64,000 bases of DNA from Clostridium liquoris. Lineage in GTDB: Bacteria > Bacillota > Clostridia > Clostridiales > Clostridiaceae. Positions 16,699 through 30,540 of this stretch are shown in pieces (position 1 is the first letter of the stretch; each line of letters opens with the position of its first letter). The translations under genes and the position numbers were made by a program. The notes below the pieces were generated by a model. The model saw only the letters and a list, made by a program, of their open reading frames with translations. It ran no database searches and had not been told where the DNA came from. The stretch covers positions 56,640 to 120,639 of the forward strand of contig NZ_PVXO01000032.1 of NCBI RefSeq assembly GCF_002995785.1. Reading direction: 5' to 3'.

Positions 16699-17883
16699 AT
16701 GTTTAATGAAAAAATTGAAGAGTTAATAAATAAGGAATTAGATTTAATAATTAGTGTAAGAAGAGATATACATGCTCATCCAGAGTTAGGAATGAATGAG
16801 CATAGAACTGCTAAAGTGGTCTATGATAATCTTCAAAATTTAGGCTTAAAAATAGAAACAGGCGTGGGAAAAACTGGAGTTGTGGCGCTGCTAGAAGGAA
16901 AAAATCCAGGGAAAACCCTATTGTTAAGAGGGGATATGGATGCACTTCCTATGGATGAACTTACAGATTTACCTTTCAAATCTCAAAATAAAGGAGTTAT
17001 GCATGCTTGCGGCCATGATATGCATACTTCTATTCTGCTAGGCACAGCTAGGGTATTATCACAAATGAAGGAATATATAAATGGAAATATTAAGTTTGTA
17101 TTCCAACCAGCAGAGGAATGTAGTCCTACTGGCGGGGCAAATTATATGATTGAAGATGGAGTATTAACAAATCCTAAAGTAGATGGAGCAGTAGCACTCC
17201 ATGTATGGGATTTACCTTTAGGTAAGATAGGATTAAAACCAGGACCTATGATGGCTCAATCAGATAGGATATTTATAAAGATTAAAGGTAAAAGTGCTCA
17301 TGGTTCAGCACCTCAGCTAGGAGCGGATGCTATTGTAGCAGCAGGACATGTAATTACGGCATTACAGACCATAGTTAGTAGAAATATAAGCCCAATGGAT
17401 AGTGCTGTGGTTACTCTTGGTATAATAAAAGGCGGATATAGGTATAATGTAATAGCAGATGAGGTAAATATTGAAGGTACTGTAAGAACTTTTGATCCTC
17501 ATGTGGCAGAAATTATGCCGATAAGAATAGAAGGGATTATCAAGAATGTTTGTTATGCTTTAGGCTGTGATTATGAATTCCAATATGTAAACGGTTATCC
17601 TCTCACTTATAATGATGAAAAGCTAACATCCTTAGTAATGGAAGGATTAAAACAAACTATTGGGAATGAAAATATTATTATTCCAGACAAACCGGCCACA
17701 GGAGCTGAGGATTTTTCATTCTTTAATAAACATGTACCATGTACTTTTATGTGGTTAGGCTGTAAATCAGATATAAATGAAAATTGTTGTGTGATTCATA
17801 ATCCGAATTTTATATGTGATGAAAGAGCTATACCTGTTGGAATAAAAGCTTTATGCGGGGTAGCAATGGAATTCTTAAAATAG
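16699..17883 (+). CDS. M20 family amidohydrolase (HipO/N-acyl-amino-acid hydrolase type)
   Basis: 394 residues from ATG 16699, chosen because GGGGGGA (16687-16693) sits ideally before it; the in-frame upstream ATG at 16666 lacks a site. Motifs are RRDIHAHPELGMNEH, RGDMDALPM, MHACGHDMHTSILLG, FQPAEECSPTGG, ALHVWDLPLG and GAEDFSFF. Members hydrolyse N-acyl or aminoacyl amides with a di-metal centre. In E. coli the abg operon holds AbgA, AbgB and AbgT; this third gene takes the AbgB position but is a shorter HipO-type protein, so it may be a functional substitute or may handle another substrate. Confidence 0.88.
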   Translation: MFNEKIEELINKELDLIISVRRDIHAHPELGMNEHRTAKVVYDNLQNLGLKIETGVGKTGVVALLEGKNPGKTLLLRGDMDALPMDELTDLPFKSQNKGVMHACGHDMHTSILLGTARVLSQMKEYINGNIKFVFQPAEECSPTGGANYMIEDGVLTNPKVDGAVALHVWDLPLGKIGLKPGPMMAQSDRIFIKIKGKSAHGSAPQLGADAIVAAGHVITALQTIVSRNISPMDSAVVTLGIIKGGYRYNVIADEVNIEGTVRTFDPHVAEIMPIRIEGIIKNVCYALGCDYEFQYVNGYPLTYNDEKLTSLVMEGLKQTIGNENIIIPDKPATGAEDFSFFNKHVPCTFMWLGCKSDINENCCVIHNPNFICDERAIPVGIKALCGVAMEFLK

Positions 17884-17965
17884 AGTGCTTTATTATATCT
17901 TAATTTTACAGAATATTAATATTTTATTAATATTATAAGTGTAAAATAGTATATAAAAATAAGAG

Positions 17966-17995
17966 GATTGGTTTAGGATACAAACCAATCTTTTT
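17966..17995 (+). terminator. Terminator after the abg-type operon
   Basis: GATTGGTTT (17966-17974) pairs with AAACCAATC (17982-17990) and is followed by TTTTT. Confidence 0.9.
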
Positions 17996-18108
17996 CAGTA
18001 GAAGGAAAAATAAAATTAAAGATGATTAAAGGGTAACTAAAATGTTATAATATTAAACAGGTTGATTAATATTATAAGGCCATTAGCAAAATCAGGGAGT
18101 GAATATAT

Positions 18109-22369
<4,261 letters not shown>

Positions 22370-22404
22370 ATTCCAATGGGAAGGTAGAATTGGAGGAGTT
22401 TATC

Positions 22405-22677
22405 ATGCGAAAAACCATAGGAGTATTAGGATGGTGTACAGTATTTATAACTACTATAGCATTAATATTGACATTGCTTACCACTTGTCAATTTATCTAT
22501 ATTAAATACTTTAATAGTTATCTTACCTTGCAGTGGTGCATTTTCTTCACTATGATTGTATGGGCTATAAAACTAATAGACTTAAAAAGCAATATAAATA
22601 ATAAAATAGTATATCCTGTATTATGTATGATTTTTGCAGTAGGTACAATGTTTTTTATATTTATGGGAGTATATTAA
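22405..22677 (+). CDS. Small membrane protein of unknown function
   Basis: 90 residues from ATG 22405, preceded by TGGAGGAGTT; the TTG 15 bases upstream is unlikely to be used. Three hydrophobic segments are visible: GWCTVFITTIALILTLLTTC, LQWCIFFTMIVWAIKLI and YPVLCMIFAVGTMFFIFMGVY. It is 35 bases after ligA, likely cotranscribed, and ends at a terminator. I do not recognise the family. Confidence 0.7.
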   Translation: MRKTIGVLGWCTVFITTIALILTLLTTCQFIYIKYFNSYLTLQWCIFFTMIVWAIKLIDLKSNINNKIVYPVLCMIFAVGTMFFIFMGVY

Positions 22678-22682
22678 AGGGT

Positions 22683-22725
22683 AAAAGATATCAATGTGCA
22701 TCAAAGGCTATTGATATCTTTTTAT
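22683..22725 (+). terminator. Terminator after the pcrA-ligA operon
   Basis: AAAAGATATCAAT (22683-22695) pairs with ATTGATATCTTTT (22710-22722), with T residues after it. Confidence 0.9.
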
Positions 22726-22879
22726 ATGATTTTAAGTATATAAAAAATAATTTTTATGATACAATATAGGTGTTATTCACAAAATAGTATAACTTTATAA
22801 TATTAAGTTTAAAATTATTGTATTAGTTAACATTTACTAATATATTATTTATTTTATAAAGAAAGTGAGGGAATAAAGT

Positions 22880-23170
22880 ATGGCAGTTTCAAAAAAGGAT
22901 GTAGAATATGTTGCTGAACTAGCTAGAATAGAATTAATGGAAGATGAAAAAGAGGGAATGATAGAGGACTTAAATAAAGTGTTAACTTATATGGATAAGT
23001 TAAATGAGCTAGATACAGATAATGTTGATATAATAGTTAATCCATACTATATTGAAAATAAATTTAGGGAAGATGAAGTAGAAGAATCAATGCAATTAAG
23101 TGACATAATGGAGAATGCACCAGAGAAACTTGAAGAATATATATTAGTTCCAACAATAATAGAAGGCTAG
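22880..23170 (+). CDS. gatC: Asp-tRNA(Asn)/Glu-tRNA(Gln) amidotransferase subunit C
   Basis: 96 residues with ribosome binding site AAGTGAGGG. It shows the GatC pattern [42 protein letters not shown] and [10 protein letters not shown]. GatC is the small linker that holds GatA and GatB together. It is the first gene of the gatCAB operon, which amidates Glu-tRNA(Gln) and, where needed, Asp-tRNA(Asn). A tRNA-Gln lies in the array downstream in this window. Confidence 0.96.
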   Translation: MAVSKKDVEYVAELARIELMEDEKEGMIEDLNKVLTYMDKLNELDTDNVDIIVNPYYIENKFREDEVEESMQLSDIMENAPEKLEEYILVPTIIEG

Positions 23171-23189
23171 TTAGGAGGTATTATACATA

Positions 23190-24647
23190 ATGGAGTTATA
23201 TAACCTTACAGCTCATGAGCTGAAAGATATGATTAAAAAGAAAGAAGTAAAGGTTGAAGAAGTTGCCAGAAACTATGTAAATAGAATAGAGAAATTAGAT
23301 CCAAAATTAGGAGCATTTTTATATACTGGAAAAGAAGAAGCTTTAACAATGGCAAAAAAAGCAGATGAAAAAATTGCATCAGGTGAGGAATTAAAGGGTT
23401 TAGGCGGAGTTCCAGTATCAATAAAAGATAATATAAGTGTAGCTGGTATGCAAAATACTTGTGCTTCAAAGATGCTAGAGGGATATACTGCGCCTTATGA
23501 TGCTCATGTTGTGCAAAGAATAAAAGAGGAAGACGGTATAATTTTAGGCAAGCTAAATATGGATGAATTTGCAATGGGCTCTTCTACTGAAAATAGTGCT
23601 TATAAATTAACAAGAAATCCATGGAATACAGAGAGAGTTCCAGGAGGGTCTTCAGGTGGCTCAGCAGTTTCAGTAGCAGCATTAGAAACACCATTATCCC
23701 TTGGAACAGATACAGGTGGATCAGTAAGACAGCCAGCAGCTCTCTGTGGTGTTGTAGGACTTAAACCAACCTATGGAAGAATATCAAGATATGGGGCAGT
23801 GGCTTTCGGCTCTACTTTAGATCAGGTAGGGGTTCTTTCAAAAGATGTAGAAGATTGTGCACTTCTTACAGGGAATATTGCAGGATTAGATAGTAGGGAT
23901 TTTACTACTGCTAACATACCTGTACCAGACTATAGTGCTTTTTTAAATAAAGACATAAAAGGAAAGAAAATAGGAATTCCAAAGGAATTCTTTGGAGAAG
24001 GCTTAGATAATAATGTGCGTAAAGCTGTAGAAGAAGCTATAAAAGTTTTAGAAAGCAATGGCGCAGAAGTTAAAGAATGTTCGCTACCATTAACAGACTA
24101 TGCTCTAGCAGCTTACTATATTATATCTAGTGCTGAAGCATCATCAAATTTAGCTAGATTTGATGGAATAAGATATGGACATAGAACAGATAAGTATACA
24201 GATGCTGTTGATATATATTTTAAATCTAGAGATGAAGGCTTTGGAAAAGAAGTTAAGAGAAGAATAATGCTTGGAACATATGTATTATCTGCAGGATATT
24301 ATGATGCATATTATAAAAAAGCTTTAAAAGTAAGAAATTTAATAAAAGGGGATTACCAAAGAACATTTAAAGAATTTGATGCCATAATATCACCAACTTC
24401 TCCAACAACGGCTTTTAAGATTGGTGAAAAGGTGGATGATGTATTGTCAATGTATTTATCCGACGTATATACTGTTCCAGTTAGTGTAGCAGGATTACCA
24501 GCCATATCTATACCATGTGGGATGGTTCATGGACTTCCAGTTGGATTGCAGGTGATAGGAAACTATTATAGGGAAGATACTCTTTTCAATTTAGCATATA
24601 GCTATGAGCAATCCACACAGTGGCATAAGATGAATCCTAATTTATAA
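23190..24647 (+). CDS. gatA: Asp-tRNA(Asn)/Glu-tRNA(Gln) amidotransferase subunit A
   Basis: 485 residues. The amidase-signature triad is at Lys79 (SIKDN), Ser154 (PGGSSGGS) and Ser178 ([10 protein letters not shown]), identical in numbering to well-studied GatA. It releases ammonia from glutamine or asparagine and channels it to GatB. Ribosome binding site TTAGGAGG is 20 bases after gatC. Confidence 0.98.
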   Translation: MELYNLTAHELKDMIKKKEVKVEEVARNYVNRIEKLDPKLGAFLYTGKEEALTMAKKADEKIASGEELKGLGGVPVSIKDNISVAGMQNTCASKMLEGYTAPYDAHVVQRIKEEDGIILGKLNMDEFAMGSSTENSAYKLTRNPWNTERVPGGSSGGSAVSVAALETPLSLGTDTGGSVRQPAALCGVVGLKPTYGRISRYGAVAFGSTLDQVGVLSKDVEDCALLTGNIAGLDSRDFTTANIPVPDYSAFLNKDIKGKKIGIPKEFFGEGLDNNVRKAVEEAIKVLESNGAEVKECSLPLTDYALAAYYIISSAEASSNLARFDGIRYGHRTDKYTDAVDIYFKSRDEGFGKEVKRRIMLGTYVLSAGYYDAYYKKALKVRNLIKGDYQRTFKEFDAIISPTSPTTAFKIGEKVDDVLSMYLSDVYTVPVSVAGLPAISIPCGMVHGLPVGLQVIGNYYREDTLFNLAYSYEQSTQWHKMNPNL

Positions 24648-24676
24648 GTTGTTGAGAAAAGGAGTGGAAAAGACAG

Positions 24677-26107
24677 ATGGAATTTGAAGCAGTAATAGGT
24701 CTTGAAGTTCATGCAGAACTTTCTACAAAGACTAAGATATATTGTGGATGTACTACAGAATTCGGAGGCAAACCAAATACTCATGTATGTCCTATATGTT
24801 TAGGGCTTCCAGGTTCACTGCCTAAGCTAAATAAAAAGGTAGTAGACTATGGAATAAAAGCTGGTTTAGCTTTTAATTGTAAAATAAATAAAGTAAGCAG
24901 AATGGATAGAAAAAATTATTTTTATCCAGATTGCCCTAAAAATTATCAGATCACTCAGGATGAAATTCCACTTTGCAGTGATGGATATATAGAAATAGAA
25001 TTACCAAATGGAGAAAAGAAAAAGATAGGTGTTGAAAGAATACATATAGAAGAGGATGCGGGAAAGCTTTTACACACTAAGGTAGGAACCTTAGTAGATT
25101 ATAATAGAGCAGGTGTACCTCTTATAGAAATAGTTTCAAAACCTGACATAAGGACTACTGAAGAAGCTACATTATATTTGCAGAGATTAAAAAGTATTCT
25201 TTCATCTATAGATGTTTCTGATTGTAAAATGGAAGAGGGTTCATTAAGATGTGATGGAAATATTTCTGTTAGACCTAGTGGAAGCAATGAATTTGGAGTT
25301 AAATCTGAAATAAAAAATATGAACTCCTTTAAGGCTTTAGAGAAAGCACTTTCCTACGAATATGATAGACATATAGAAGCAATAAATAATGGAGAAAAGC
25401 TAGAACAAGAGACTAGAAGATGGGATGAAGCTAATAACGTTACTGCGCTTATGAGAAGTAAGGAAAGAGCAAATGACTATAGATATTTTCCAGAAGGAGA
25501 TTTAGTTACTATAAATATATCTGATGAATGGATAGAAGAAATAAGAAAAACCATACCAGAGCTTCCTCATGAAAAAGCAGAAAGATTTGTAAAGGAATAT
25601 GATATACCCAAATATGATGCAGGTGTATTAACATTAACCATGACAATGGCTAATTTCTTTGAGGAAACTGCTAAAGTTAGTGGAGATGCTAAGGCTGCAT
25701 CAAATTGGCTAATGGGAGATATATCAAGATTATTAAATGAGAATGCTATGAGTGTAGAGGAGTTAAAGTTTACACCTGCACAATTAGCAGAATTAATTAA
25801 ATTAATTTCATCGGGAACAATTTCAAACAACATAGGTAAAAAGGTTGTTGGAGAAATGTTTAAAACAGGAAAGTCTCCAAAATTAATAGTGGAAGAAAAA
25901 GGATTAATTCAGAATAATGACGAAGGAACTATACGTGACGTTGTAAAGAAAGTAATAGCTGATAATCCAAAATCCATAGAAGACTATAAAAATGGTAAGA
26001 AGAGAGCTATTGGTTTCTTAATAGGTATAGTAATGAAAGAAACAAAAGGGAAAGCAAACCCTCAGATAGTTAATAAACTTGTTAATGAAGAAGTTCAAAA
26101 ATTTTAG
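24677..26107 (+). CDS. gatB: Asp-tRNA(Asn)/Glu-tRNA(Gln) amidotransferase subunit B
   Basis: 476 residues. VIGLEVHAELSTKTKIYCGC opens the kinase-like cradle domain, with the zinc cysteines in YCGCTTEFGGKPNTHVCPICLGLPG. MEEGSLRCDGNISVR and RSKEKxNDYRYFPEGDL-type segments follow, and a YqeY-like C-terminal domain that contacts the tRNA. It phosphorylates the misacylated tRNA and transfers ammonia. A convergent terminator follows at once. Confidence 0.98.
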   Translation: MEFEAVIGLEVHAELSTKTKIYCGCTTEFGGKPNTHVCPICLGLPGSLPKLNKKVVDYGIKAGLAFNCKINKVSRMDRKNYFYPDCPKNYQITQDEIPLCSDGYIEIELPNGEKKKIGVERIHIEEDAGKLLHTKVGTLVDYNRAGVPLIEIVSKPDIRTTEEATLYLQRLKSILSSIDVSDCKMEEGSLRCDGNISVRPSGSNEFGVKSEIKNMNSFKALEKALSYEYDRHIEAINNGEKLEQETRRWDEANNVTALMRSKERANDYRYFPEGDLVTINISDEWIEEIRKTIPELPHEKAERFVKEYDIPKYDAGVLTLTMTMANFFEETAKVSGDAKAASNWLMGDISRLLNENAMSVEELKFTPAQLAELIKLISSGTISNNIGKKVVGEMFKTGKSPKLIVEEKGLIQNNDEGTIRDVVKKVIADNPKSIEDYKNGKKRAIGFLIGIVMKETKGKANPQIVNKLVNEEVQKF

Positions 26108-26108
26108 C

Positions 26109-26148
26109 AGATAAAAGACCTTATGGAAATCCATAAGGTCTTTTATCT
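26109..26148. terminator. Bidirectional terminator between gatB and a convergent small gene
   Basis: AGATAAAAGACCTTATGG-AAAT-CCATAAGGTCTTTTATCT is a perfect 18-pair stem. It can serve gatB on the plus strand and the gene at 26147-26368 on the minus strand, whose stop codon lies at its edge. Confidence 0.92.
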
Positions 26149-26368
26149 ATACTTTGAAAACGTTTTTAGCTTTTTCTATATCATCATCCTTACATTTAAT
26201 ATCATTGTTTTTAGATAAGTTATAGATATGTAAATTGAGTTTTTCTAATAGATAATTTCTATATTTTAACTGATTAAATATTTGCTTTAAGGTTATAAAA
26301 CTCCACACTGCAATTAAAGTTAATACACACATGGTTATTATGGCTAATATCTCTATAGCTAGGATCAT
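26147..26368 (-). CDS. Small single-pass membrane protein, unknown function
   Basis: 73 residues, ATG at 26368 preceded on the minus strand by ATGGAGGGAATTTTAT, a strong ribosome binding site. One hydrophobic helix (ILAIEILAIITMCVLTLIAVWSF, residues 2-24) is followed by a charged, Asn/Asp/Lys-rich tail. It diverges from the next gene. The family is not recognised; the good start signal and the shared terminator argue that it is a real gene. Confidence 0.65.
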   Translation of the reverse strand: MILAIEILAIITMCVLTLIAVWSFITLKQIFNQLKYRNYLLEKLNLHIYNLSKNNDIKCKDDDIEKAKNVFKV

Positions 26369-26512
26369 ATAAAATTCCCTCCATATTGCGAAAATTTCTA
26401 ATATTATAATATAAGTTTAGTATATAACACAGTGCTCTATAAGTAAATGGCATAGCAATAAAAAAATATATTCAACATATAATGTAATATACTTAGTATT
26501 TCGGAGGGGGAT

Positions 26513-26992
26513 ATGGTAAACATATATAATAAAATATATTTTAAATTTAGAAAAAGAGAAGTTTGTAAAGCCAAAATTATTATGAAAAAGCTGGATTTAG
26601 GTAATATTGACAAAGGCATATCTAAAATATGTTGGAATAATGGTATAGAATATGAAGCAATATTAAAAAAACCAGAGACTCTTTTATTATTACTTAGAGG
26701 AAAGAAAGATGTTCTATTATTAAAATTTGTAAAAAAAGATATGATTTTTTTAGAGGAGTTTGAAAGCTATTTAGATGATTTATATAAATATGATGTGACT
26801 AAAGGGGTATATATAACTACTGGGGTATTTGAACAAAGAATAAGAGATAAATGCAGCTTTATACCAATGTATAAAAAAATTAAGTTAGTAGATAAATATA
26901 ATTTTATAAAAGACCAGTTAGGTGTTAATGGAAAAGCTTTAGAAGTATTTAAGGAAAATAGATTTAAACTATATAAATACTTGCCAAATTAA
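26513..26992 (+). CDS. Conserved hypothetical protein, possibly a degenerate Mrr-like fold
   Basis: 159 residues, ribosome binding site CGGAGGGGGAT. The stretch KGVYITTGVFEQRIRDKC followed by KKIKLVDKYNFIKDQLG resembles the end of Mrr-type restriction endonuclease domains ('ITTG.F...I.LIDG..L...L'), and KKDVLLLKFVKKD sits where the (Q/E)xK catalytic strand would be. The acidic and Gln residues needed for cleavage are not evident, so if the resemblance is real the protein is probably catalytically inactive. No signal peptide. The resemblance is from inspection only. Confidence 0.6.
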   Translation: MVNIYNKIYFKFRKREVCKAKIIMKKLDLGNIDKGISKICWNNGIEYEAILKKPETLLLLLRGKKDVLLLKFVKKDMIFLEEFESYLDDLYKYDVTKGVYITTGVFEQRIRDKCSFIPMYKKIKLVDKYNFIKDQLGVNGKALEVFKENRFKLYKYLPN

Positions 26993-27082
26993 ATAAAAAG
27001 TTATTATACTTGATTAATTTTATGATGCAAGGCAATAATTATTAAGAGTCAGTAAATTATTATAGATAGTGGGAGAAATCCA

Positions 27083-28609
27083 ATGAGAAAATTAGCCAGT
27101 ATTTTTCTTGTTATAGCTTTTTTATTTAATGGTTGTGTAGAGAAAAAAACAAATGTAAATTACATTAAAAATAGGAATTATCCTATATATGGAGTAAGTG
27201 AGTTTCCTAAGGACTTAATATTACTTGATAATTTAAACATGGGATATAATGACATATTAATCTCATTATTTGAAGGGCTAGTAAAAGCGGATTCTTCTGG
27301 TAAAATAATACCGGCTTTAGCAGAAAGCTGGAATATAAATAATAACAATACAGTATATACTTTTAAAATAAGAAATAATGCAAGTTGGAATAATGGTGAT
27401 AAAATAACCTCAAAAGATTTTGTAGTTTTTTTTTCTCAAATATTGAATAGTAATGTAAAAAATATATACGATTACCAGCTATTTCATATATTTGGGGCAG
27501 AAAATTATAGAAAAGGAAAAACAGATTTTAATAAGGTTGCTATTAATAGTGTTAATGATGAAACATTAGAGATAAGATTAAATACTCCATGTAATTATCT
27601 ATTAGATATACTATCTAATCCAATATACTCATTGAGGAAAATAGATAACAACCTGAAAAATTGGATTATTAATTATGATAAATTGCTTTATTCTGGACCA
27701 TATAGAATTAAGCATATTAAAGATGAAGAAATGGAGATTGAAAAAAACTTATTTTATTGGGATAAGGACAATGTTGTAAGCAATAGGATTATAATAGAAA
27801 ATAATGAGAATAGGGAAAATTCCTTAGCTGCTTTTCAATCTTCCAAAATTGACTTCCTTGTATCACCACCTTTAAGTGAAATAAAATCCTTAAAAACTAA
27901 AAATCAGATTATGCAAATACCATCTAATTCAGGTAAAGCCTTAGCTTTTAATTTTAAAAGTGAGAAGGTTAAGGATAAGGAATTAAGAATGGCCATAAAT
28001 AATTGCATAGATAGGGAAAATATATGTGGTAATATATTAGATGATACGGGTGAACTATGGAAATTTGGTATGACAGATAACAAGGGAAATGTTAATAGTA
28101 ATGATATAACCAATAAAGGAAAAGCTTTTAAGGAAAATTTGAAGCTTATATGTGGCAATAGTATAGAGAATAAGAAGATAATTGAAGAAATAAAAAAAGA
28201 TTTAAAAGAAAAATTAGATATAGATTTGGACATAATTTTTTATGAAGAAAATGATTTTATAAATAGGTTAAAAGAAAAAGAATATGATGTAGCACTTATA
28301 AATATCCCAAAGGAATATAAAAATTCTATATGCTGCTATGAAAAGTTTTTGCAAAATAATAGTTTTAATTTTATTAGTTACAAGAATAGCAATTATGAAA
28401 ATATCATTTATAGAGCAAAAATAGAAACAAATGAAAGGAATCAAAAAGAATTATTGACAAAAGCAGAAAAAATATTAATCAATGATGTGCCCATTATACC
28501 TTTATATATTGAAAAAAATATTATATGCAAAAATGAACAAATATATAATGTGCAAACCAATTACAATGGCAATATATTATTGAGTAGGATATCCTTTAGC
28601 AATATGTAA
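27083..28609 (+). CDS. Extracellular solute-binding lipoprotein, family 5 (oligopeptide-type), orphan
   Basis: 508 residues. The signal peptide ends in a lipobox (LFNGC, Cys18), so the protein is anchored outside the membrane. The body follows the OppA/DppA layout: LFEGLVKADSSGKIIPALAESWNINNNNTVYTFKIRNNASWNNGDKI-type segments (about 65-112) typical of SBP_bac_5, and YSGPYRIKHI (about 212). No permease or ATPase gene is adjacent, so it must share a transporter elsewhere or act as a sensor. The C-terminal half diverges and is shortened relative to OppA. Ribosome binding site GTGGGAG. Confidence 0.88.
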   Translation: MRKLASIFLVIAFLFNGCVEKKTNVNYIKNRNYPIYGVSEFPKDLILLDNLNMGYNDILISLFEGLVKADSSGKIIPALAESWNINNNNTVYTFKIRNNASWNNGDKITSKDFVVFFSQILNSNVKNIYDYQLFHIFGAENYRKGKTDFNKVAINSVNDETLEIRLNTPCNYLLDILSNPIYSLRKIDNNLKNWIINYDKLLYSGPYRIKHIKDEEMEIEKNLFYWDKDNVVSNRIIIENNENRENSLAAFQSSKIDFLVSPPLSEIKSLKTKNQIMQIPSNSGKALAFNFKSEKVKDKELRMAINNCIDRENICGNILDDTGELWKFGMTDNKGNVNSNDITNKGKAFKENLKLICGNSIENKKIIEEIKKDLKEKLDIDLDIIFYEENDFINRLKEKEYDVALINIPKEYKNSICCYEKFLQNNSFNFISYKNSNYENIIYRAKIETNERNQKELLTKAEKILINDVPIIPLYIEKNIICKNEQIYNVQTNYNGNILLSRISFSNM

Positions 28610-28612
28610 AAT

Positions 28613-28650
28613 AAAAGCTTCCCAGCTATATGTTCTGGGAAGCTTTTTTA
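28613..28650. terminator. Terminator after the solute-binding lipoprotein gene
   Basis: AAAAGCTTCCCAG and CTGGGAAGCTTTT form a 13-pair stem followed by T residues. The stop codon of the minus-strand 52-residue gene (28626-28628) lies inside it, so the element may be used from both sides. Confidence 0.9.
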
Positions 28651-28784
28651 TTAGATTTTCTTTTTACAAAATAGGCACAATTATGCTGAAAATTAATGCT
28701 ATTAGAAAATGAGGATACATTATCCAAAGTACATGTTCCATTGTTACAGTATATACAATTTTCAGAGCAATTTATGTTCATCAT
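28626..28784 (-). CDS. Small cysteine-rich protein (clostridial DUF1540-like)
   Basis: 52 residues from ATG 28784, preceded on the minus strand by TAAGGAGGTATAAATC, an excellent ribosome binding site. The sequence begins MMNINCSENCIYCNNGTC and contains NFQHNCAYFV, so cysteines at 6, 10, 13, 18 and 36 make a probable metal-binding or redox knot. Clostridial genomes carry many such 'CxxxCxxxxxGxCxL...C.YF' mini-proteins, some mislabelled as hydroxymyristoyl-ACP dehydratase. The last residues are encoded by the terminator stem. Function unknown. Confidence 0.72.
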   Translation of the reverse strand: MMNINCSENCIYCNNGTCTLDNVSSFSNSINFQHNCAYFVKRKSNKKASQNI

Positions 28785-28898
28785 GATTTATACCTCCTTA
28801 TAATAGAGCGTTCTTGATGAAGTATAAAATGCTTGTGCTTGTACTGATAATAATATTATATGCAAATATTATATTATTATTTTATTAAATTATTTACT

Positions 28899-30284
28899 TT
28901 ATAGGTAACAATTATTGCATAGATATATTGTAAAGAAAAAAATAAGCATATTTTTGTTACTATAGAAGGAGGTTTTACCTTGTTTAAATTCATGTTTCCT
29001 TTCACTAAAAGTAATGTTTTTTATAAATATTGATGCTAAATTAATATTCTCAGGAGTTGGAATAGATGACATTCTAAAATCTTGTTCTTCCAACAAATCA
29101 TCAGAATTTAAAGAAAAATTTTTATACCTTTCTCTATCATCTAGACTAGGAGTTTCAGGCCAACTCAATATTATGCCGGAATTTACTAATTGCTTTTTAA
29201 AAATACTAGATATAATAGGTGAAGAGTTATCTTCACATTCATTAGTATTTAAGAAGAGACACATAATATATAAACAGATTTCTGTTGGTGAAAATTTAAA
29301 AGGGTCTCTCTCGTTGTTTTTTACAATAATTCCAAGTTCGTCATTATAAAATTTTAGCAACTCTAAATATAATTTATCTACTGTATCTTTATATATAATA
29401 TAACCTGTATTTTTATATGAAAGAAAAGAACTTATATAATAAATACATATATTTTCTAACTTTGTCTCAGTGATAAATGAAGCATTACTAAAAAAGTTTT
29501 CATTAATTAATTCAAATAGATCTAACATTAATATCTTAGCATTTTCATTTTTAGAATATTTGTAAAAGATATTTAATCCTAAGGAAAGTTTTAATAATTC
29601 TTCAAAAGAAAGAGCATAAAGTTCCTCTTTAAATTCTATAAACATATTCAGTATGTCAAGGGAAAAGTTTTTATACTCCACACTTTCCTTTGAATCATCT
29701 TGCAAAGAACTTTTATAAAAGGCTGCCATTAATATTGCTTGATCTGAAAACTTGAATTTATCTTCTTTTATTTCTAATTTAAGTTCATTTGATGAGGAAT
29801 CGGAAATGTCAATTTTATCTACGAATACTCCCTCTTCATTTCTCATGTTAGATGCATAAAATTGAAGCTGCCTTTTAGCTAGATTAGCGTAAATTATGCT
29901 TAATGCATATTTTGAATCATCTATGTTCTTGAAAAAGTCATAGTAATCAGTAAGTTCTAATAATGATAATGTCATAAAAGCATTAGTGTCTATATTTATT
30001 TCCTTCTTTGCTTTTTCATCACTCCAATAAAGTTTATCATTTACGCTTTTTAGCTTTGGGTTGGATTTTTTGTATATACATAATAAAGGGTAAGAAGATT
30101 TTAATATATTTGTATCTAGATCAGATAGTTTTTTACTTTTTAATTCTTTTGTATTAATTATGATACCGCATTTAGAATTAAATATTATGTTTTTCATTGA
30201 TTCTTTGGATAGATGGAATAGCTGATTTTTTATATTGTTCTGATTTAAACTATTTAGTCTTAGAAATGGACCTATATATTTCAA
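28899..30284 (-). CDS. Conserved clostridial hypothetical protein
   Basis: About 461 residues. A GTG at 30293 and a TTG at 30284 are both in frame; TTG 30284 (MKYIGPFLRLN) is preferred because AGTAGGTG sits 8-10 bases before it. The protein is soluble, with no signal peptide, rich in helices and in Ser/Asn/Lys, and has a repeated 'FSDQAILMAAFYKSS' and 'LSFEELLKLSLGLNIFYKYS' helical style suggesting an alpha/alpha solenoid or toroid. The C-terminus is hydrophobic and aromatic (MLIFFFTIYLCNNCYL). I do not recognise a function. It is transcribed away from rdgB. Confidence 0.7.
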   Translation of the reverse strand: MKYIGPFLRLNSLNQNNIKNQLFHLSKESMKNIIFNSKCGIIINTKELKSKKLSDLDTNILKSSYPLLCIYKKSNPKLKSVNDKLYWSDEKAKKEINIDTNAFMTLSLLELTDYYDFFKNIDDSKYALSIIYANLAKRQLQFYASNMRNEEGVFVDKIDISDSSSNELKLEIKEDKFKFSDQAILMAAFYKSSLQDDSKESVEYKNFSLDILNMFIEFKEELYALSFEELLKLSLGLNIFYKYSKNENAKILMLDLFELINENFFSNASFITETKLENICIYYISSFLSYKNTGYIIYKDTVDKLYLELLKFYNDELGIIVKNNERDPFKFSPTEICLYIMCLFLNTNECEDNSSPIISSIFKKQLVNSGIILSWPETPSLDDRERYKNFSLNSDDLLEEQDFRMSSIPTPENINLASIFIKNITFSERKHEFKQGKTSFYSNKNMLIFFFTIYLCNNCYL

Positions 30285-30540
30285 ACACAACACCTACTAA
30301 AAATTAATCCTTATATAAATAATATGATACATATTTAGAAATAGTGCTATGTAATTTTTATTATAGACAATAAAATTATTCGCTAGTAAAATAAAAAATG
30401 ATGACAGAATAAAAAGTTTAATTTGAAATTTTTTAATAATAAGAAATTATTCTATAATTATGGTATAATATAAATTTCCAGGCAATTTTATTGTATAATT
30501 ATGTTGAAAATAAATATTTTTAATCAGGATGGTGAATTAG

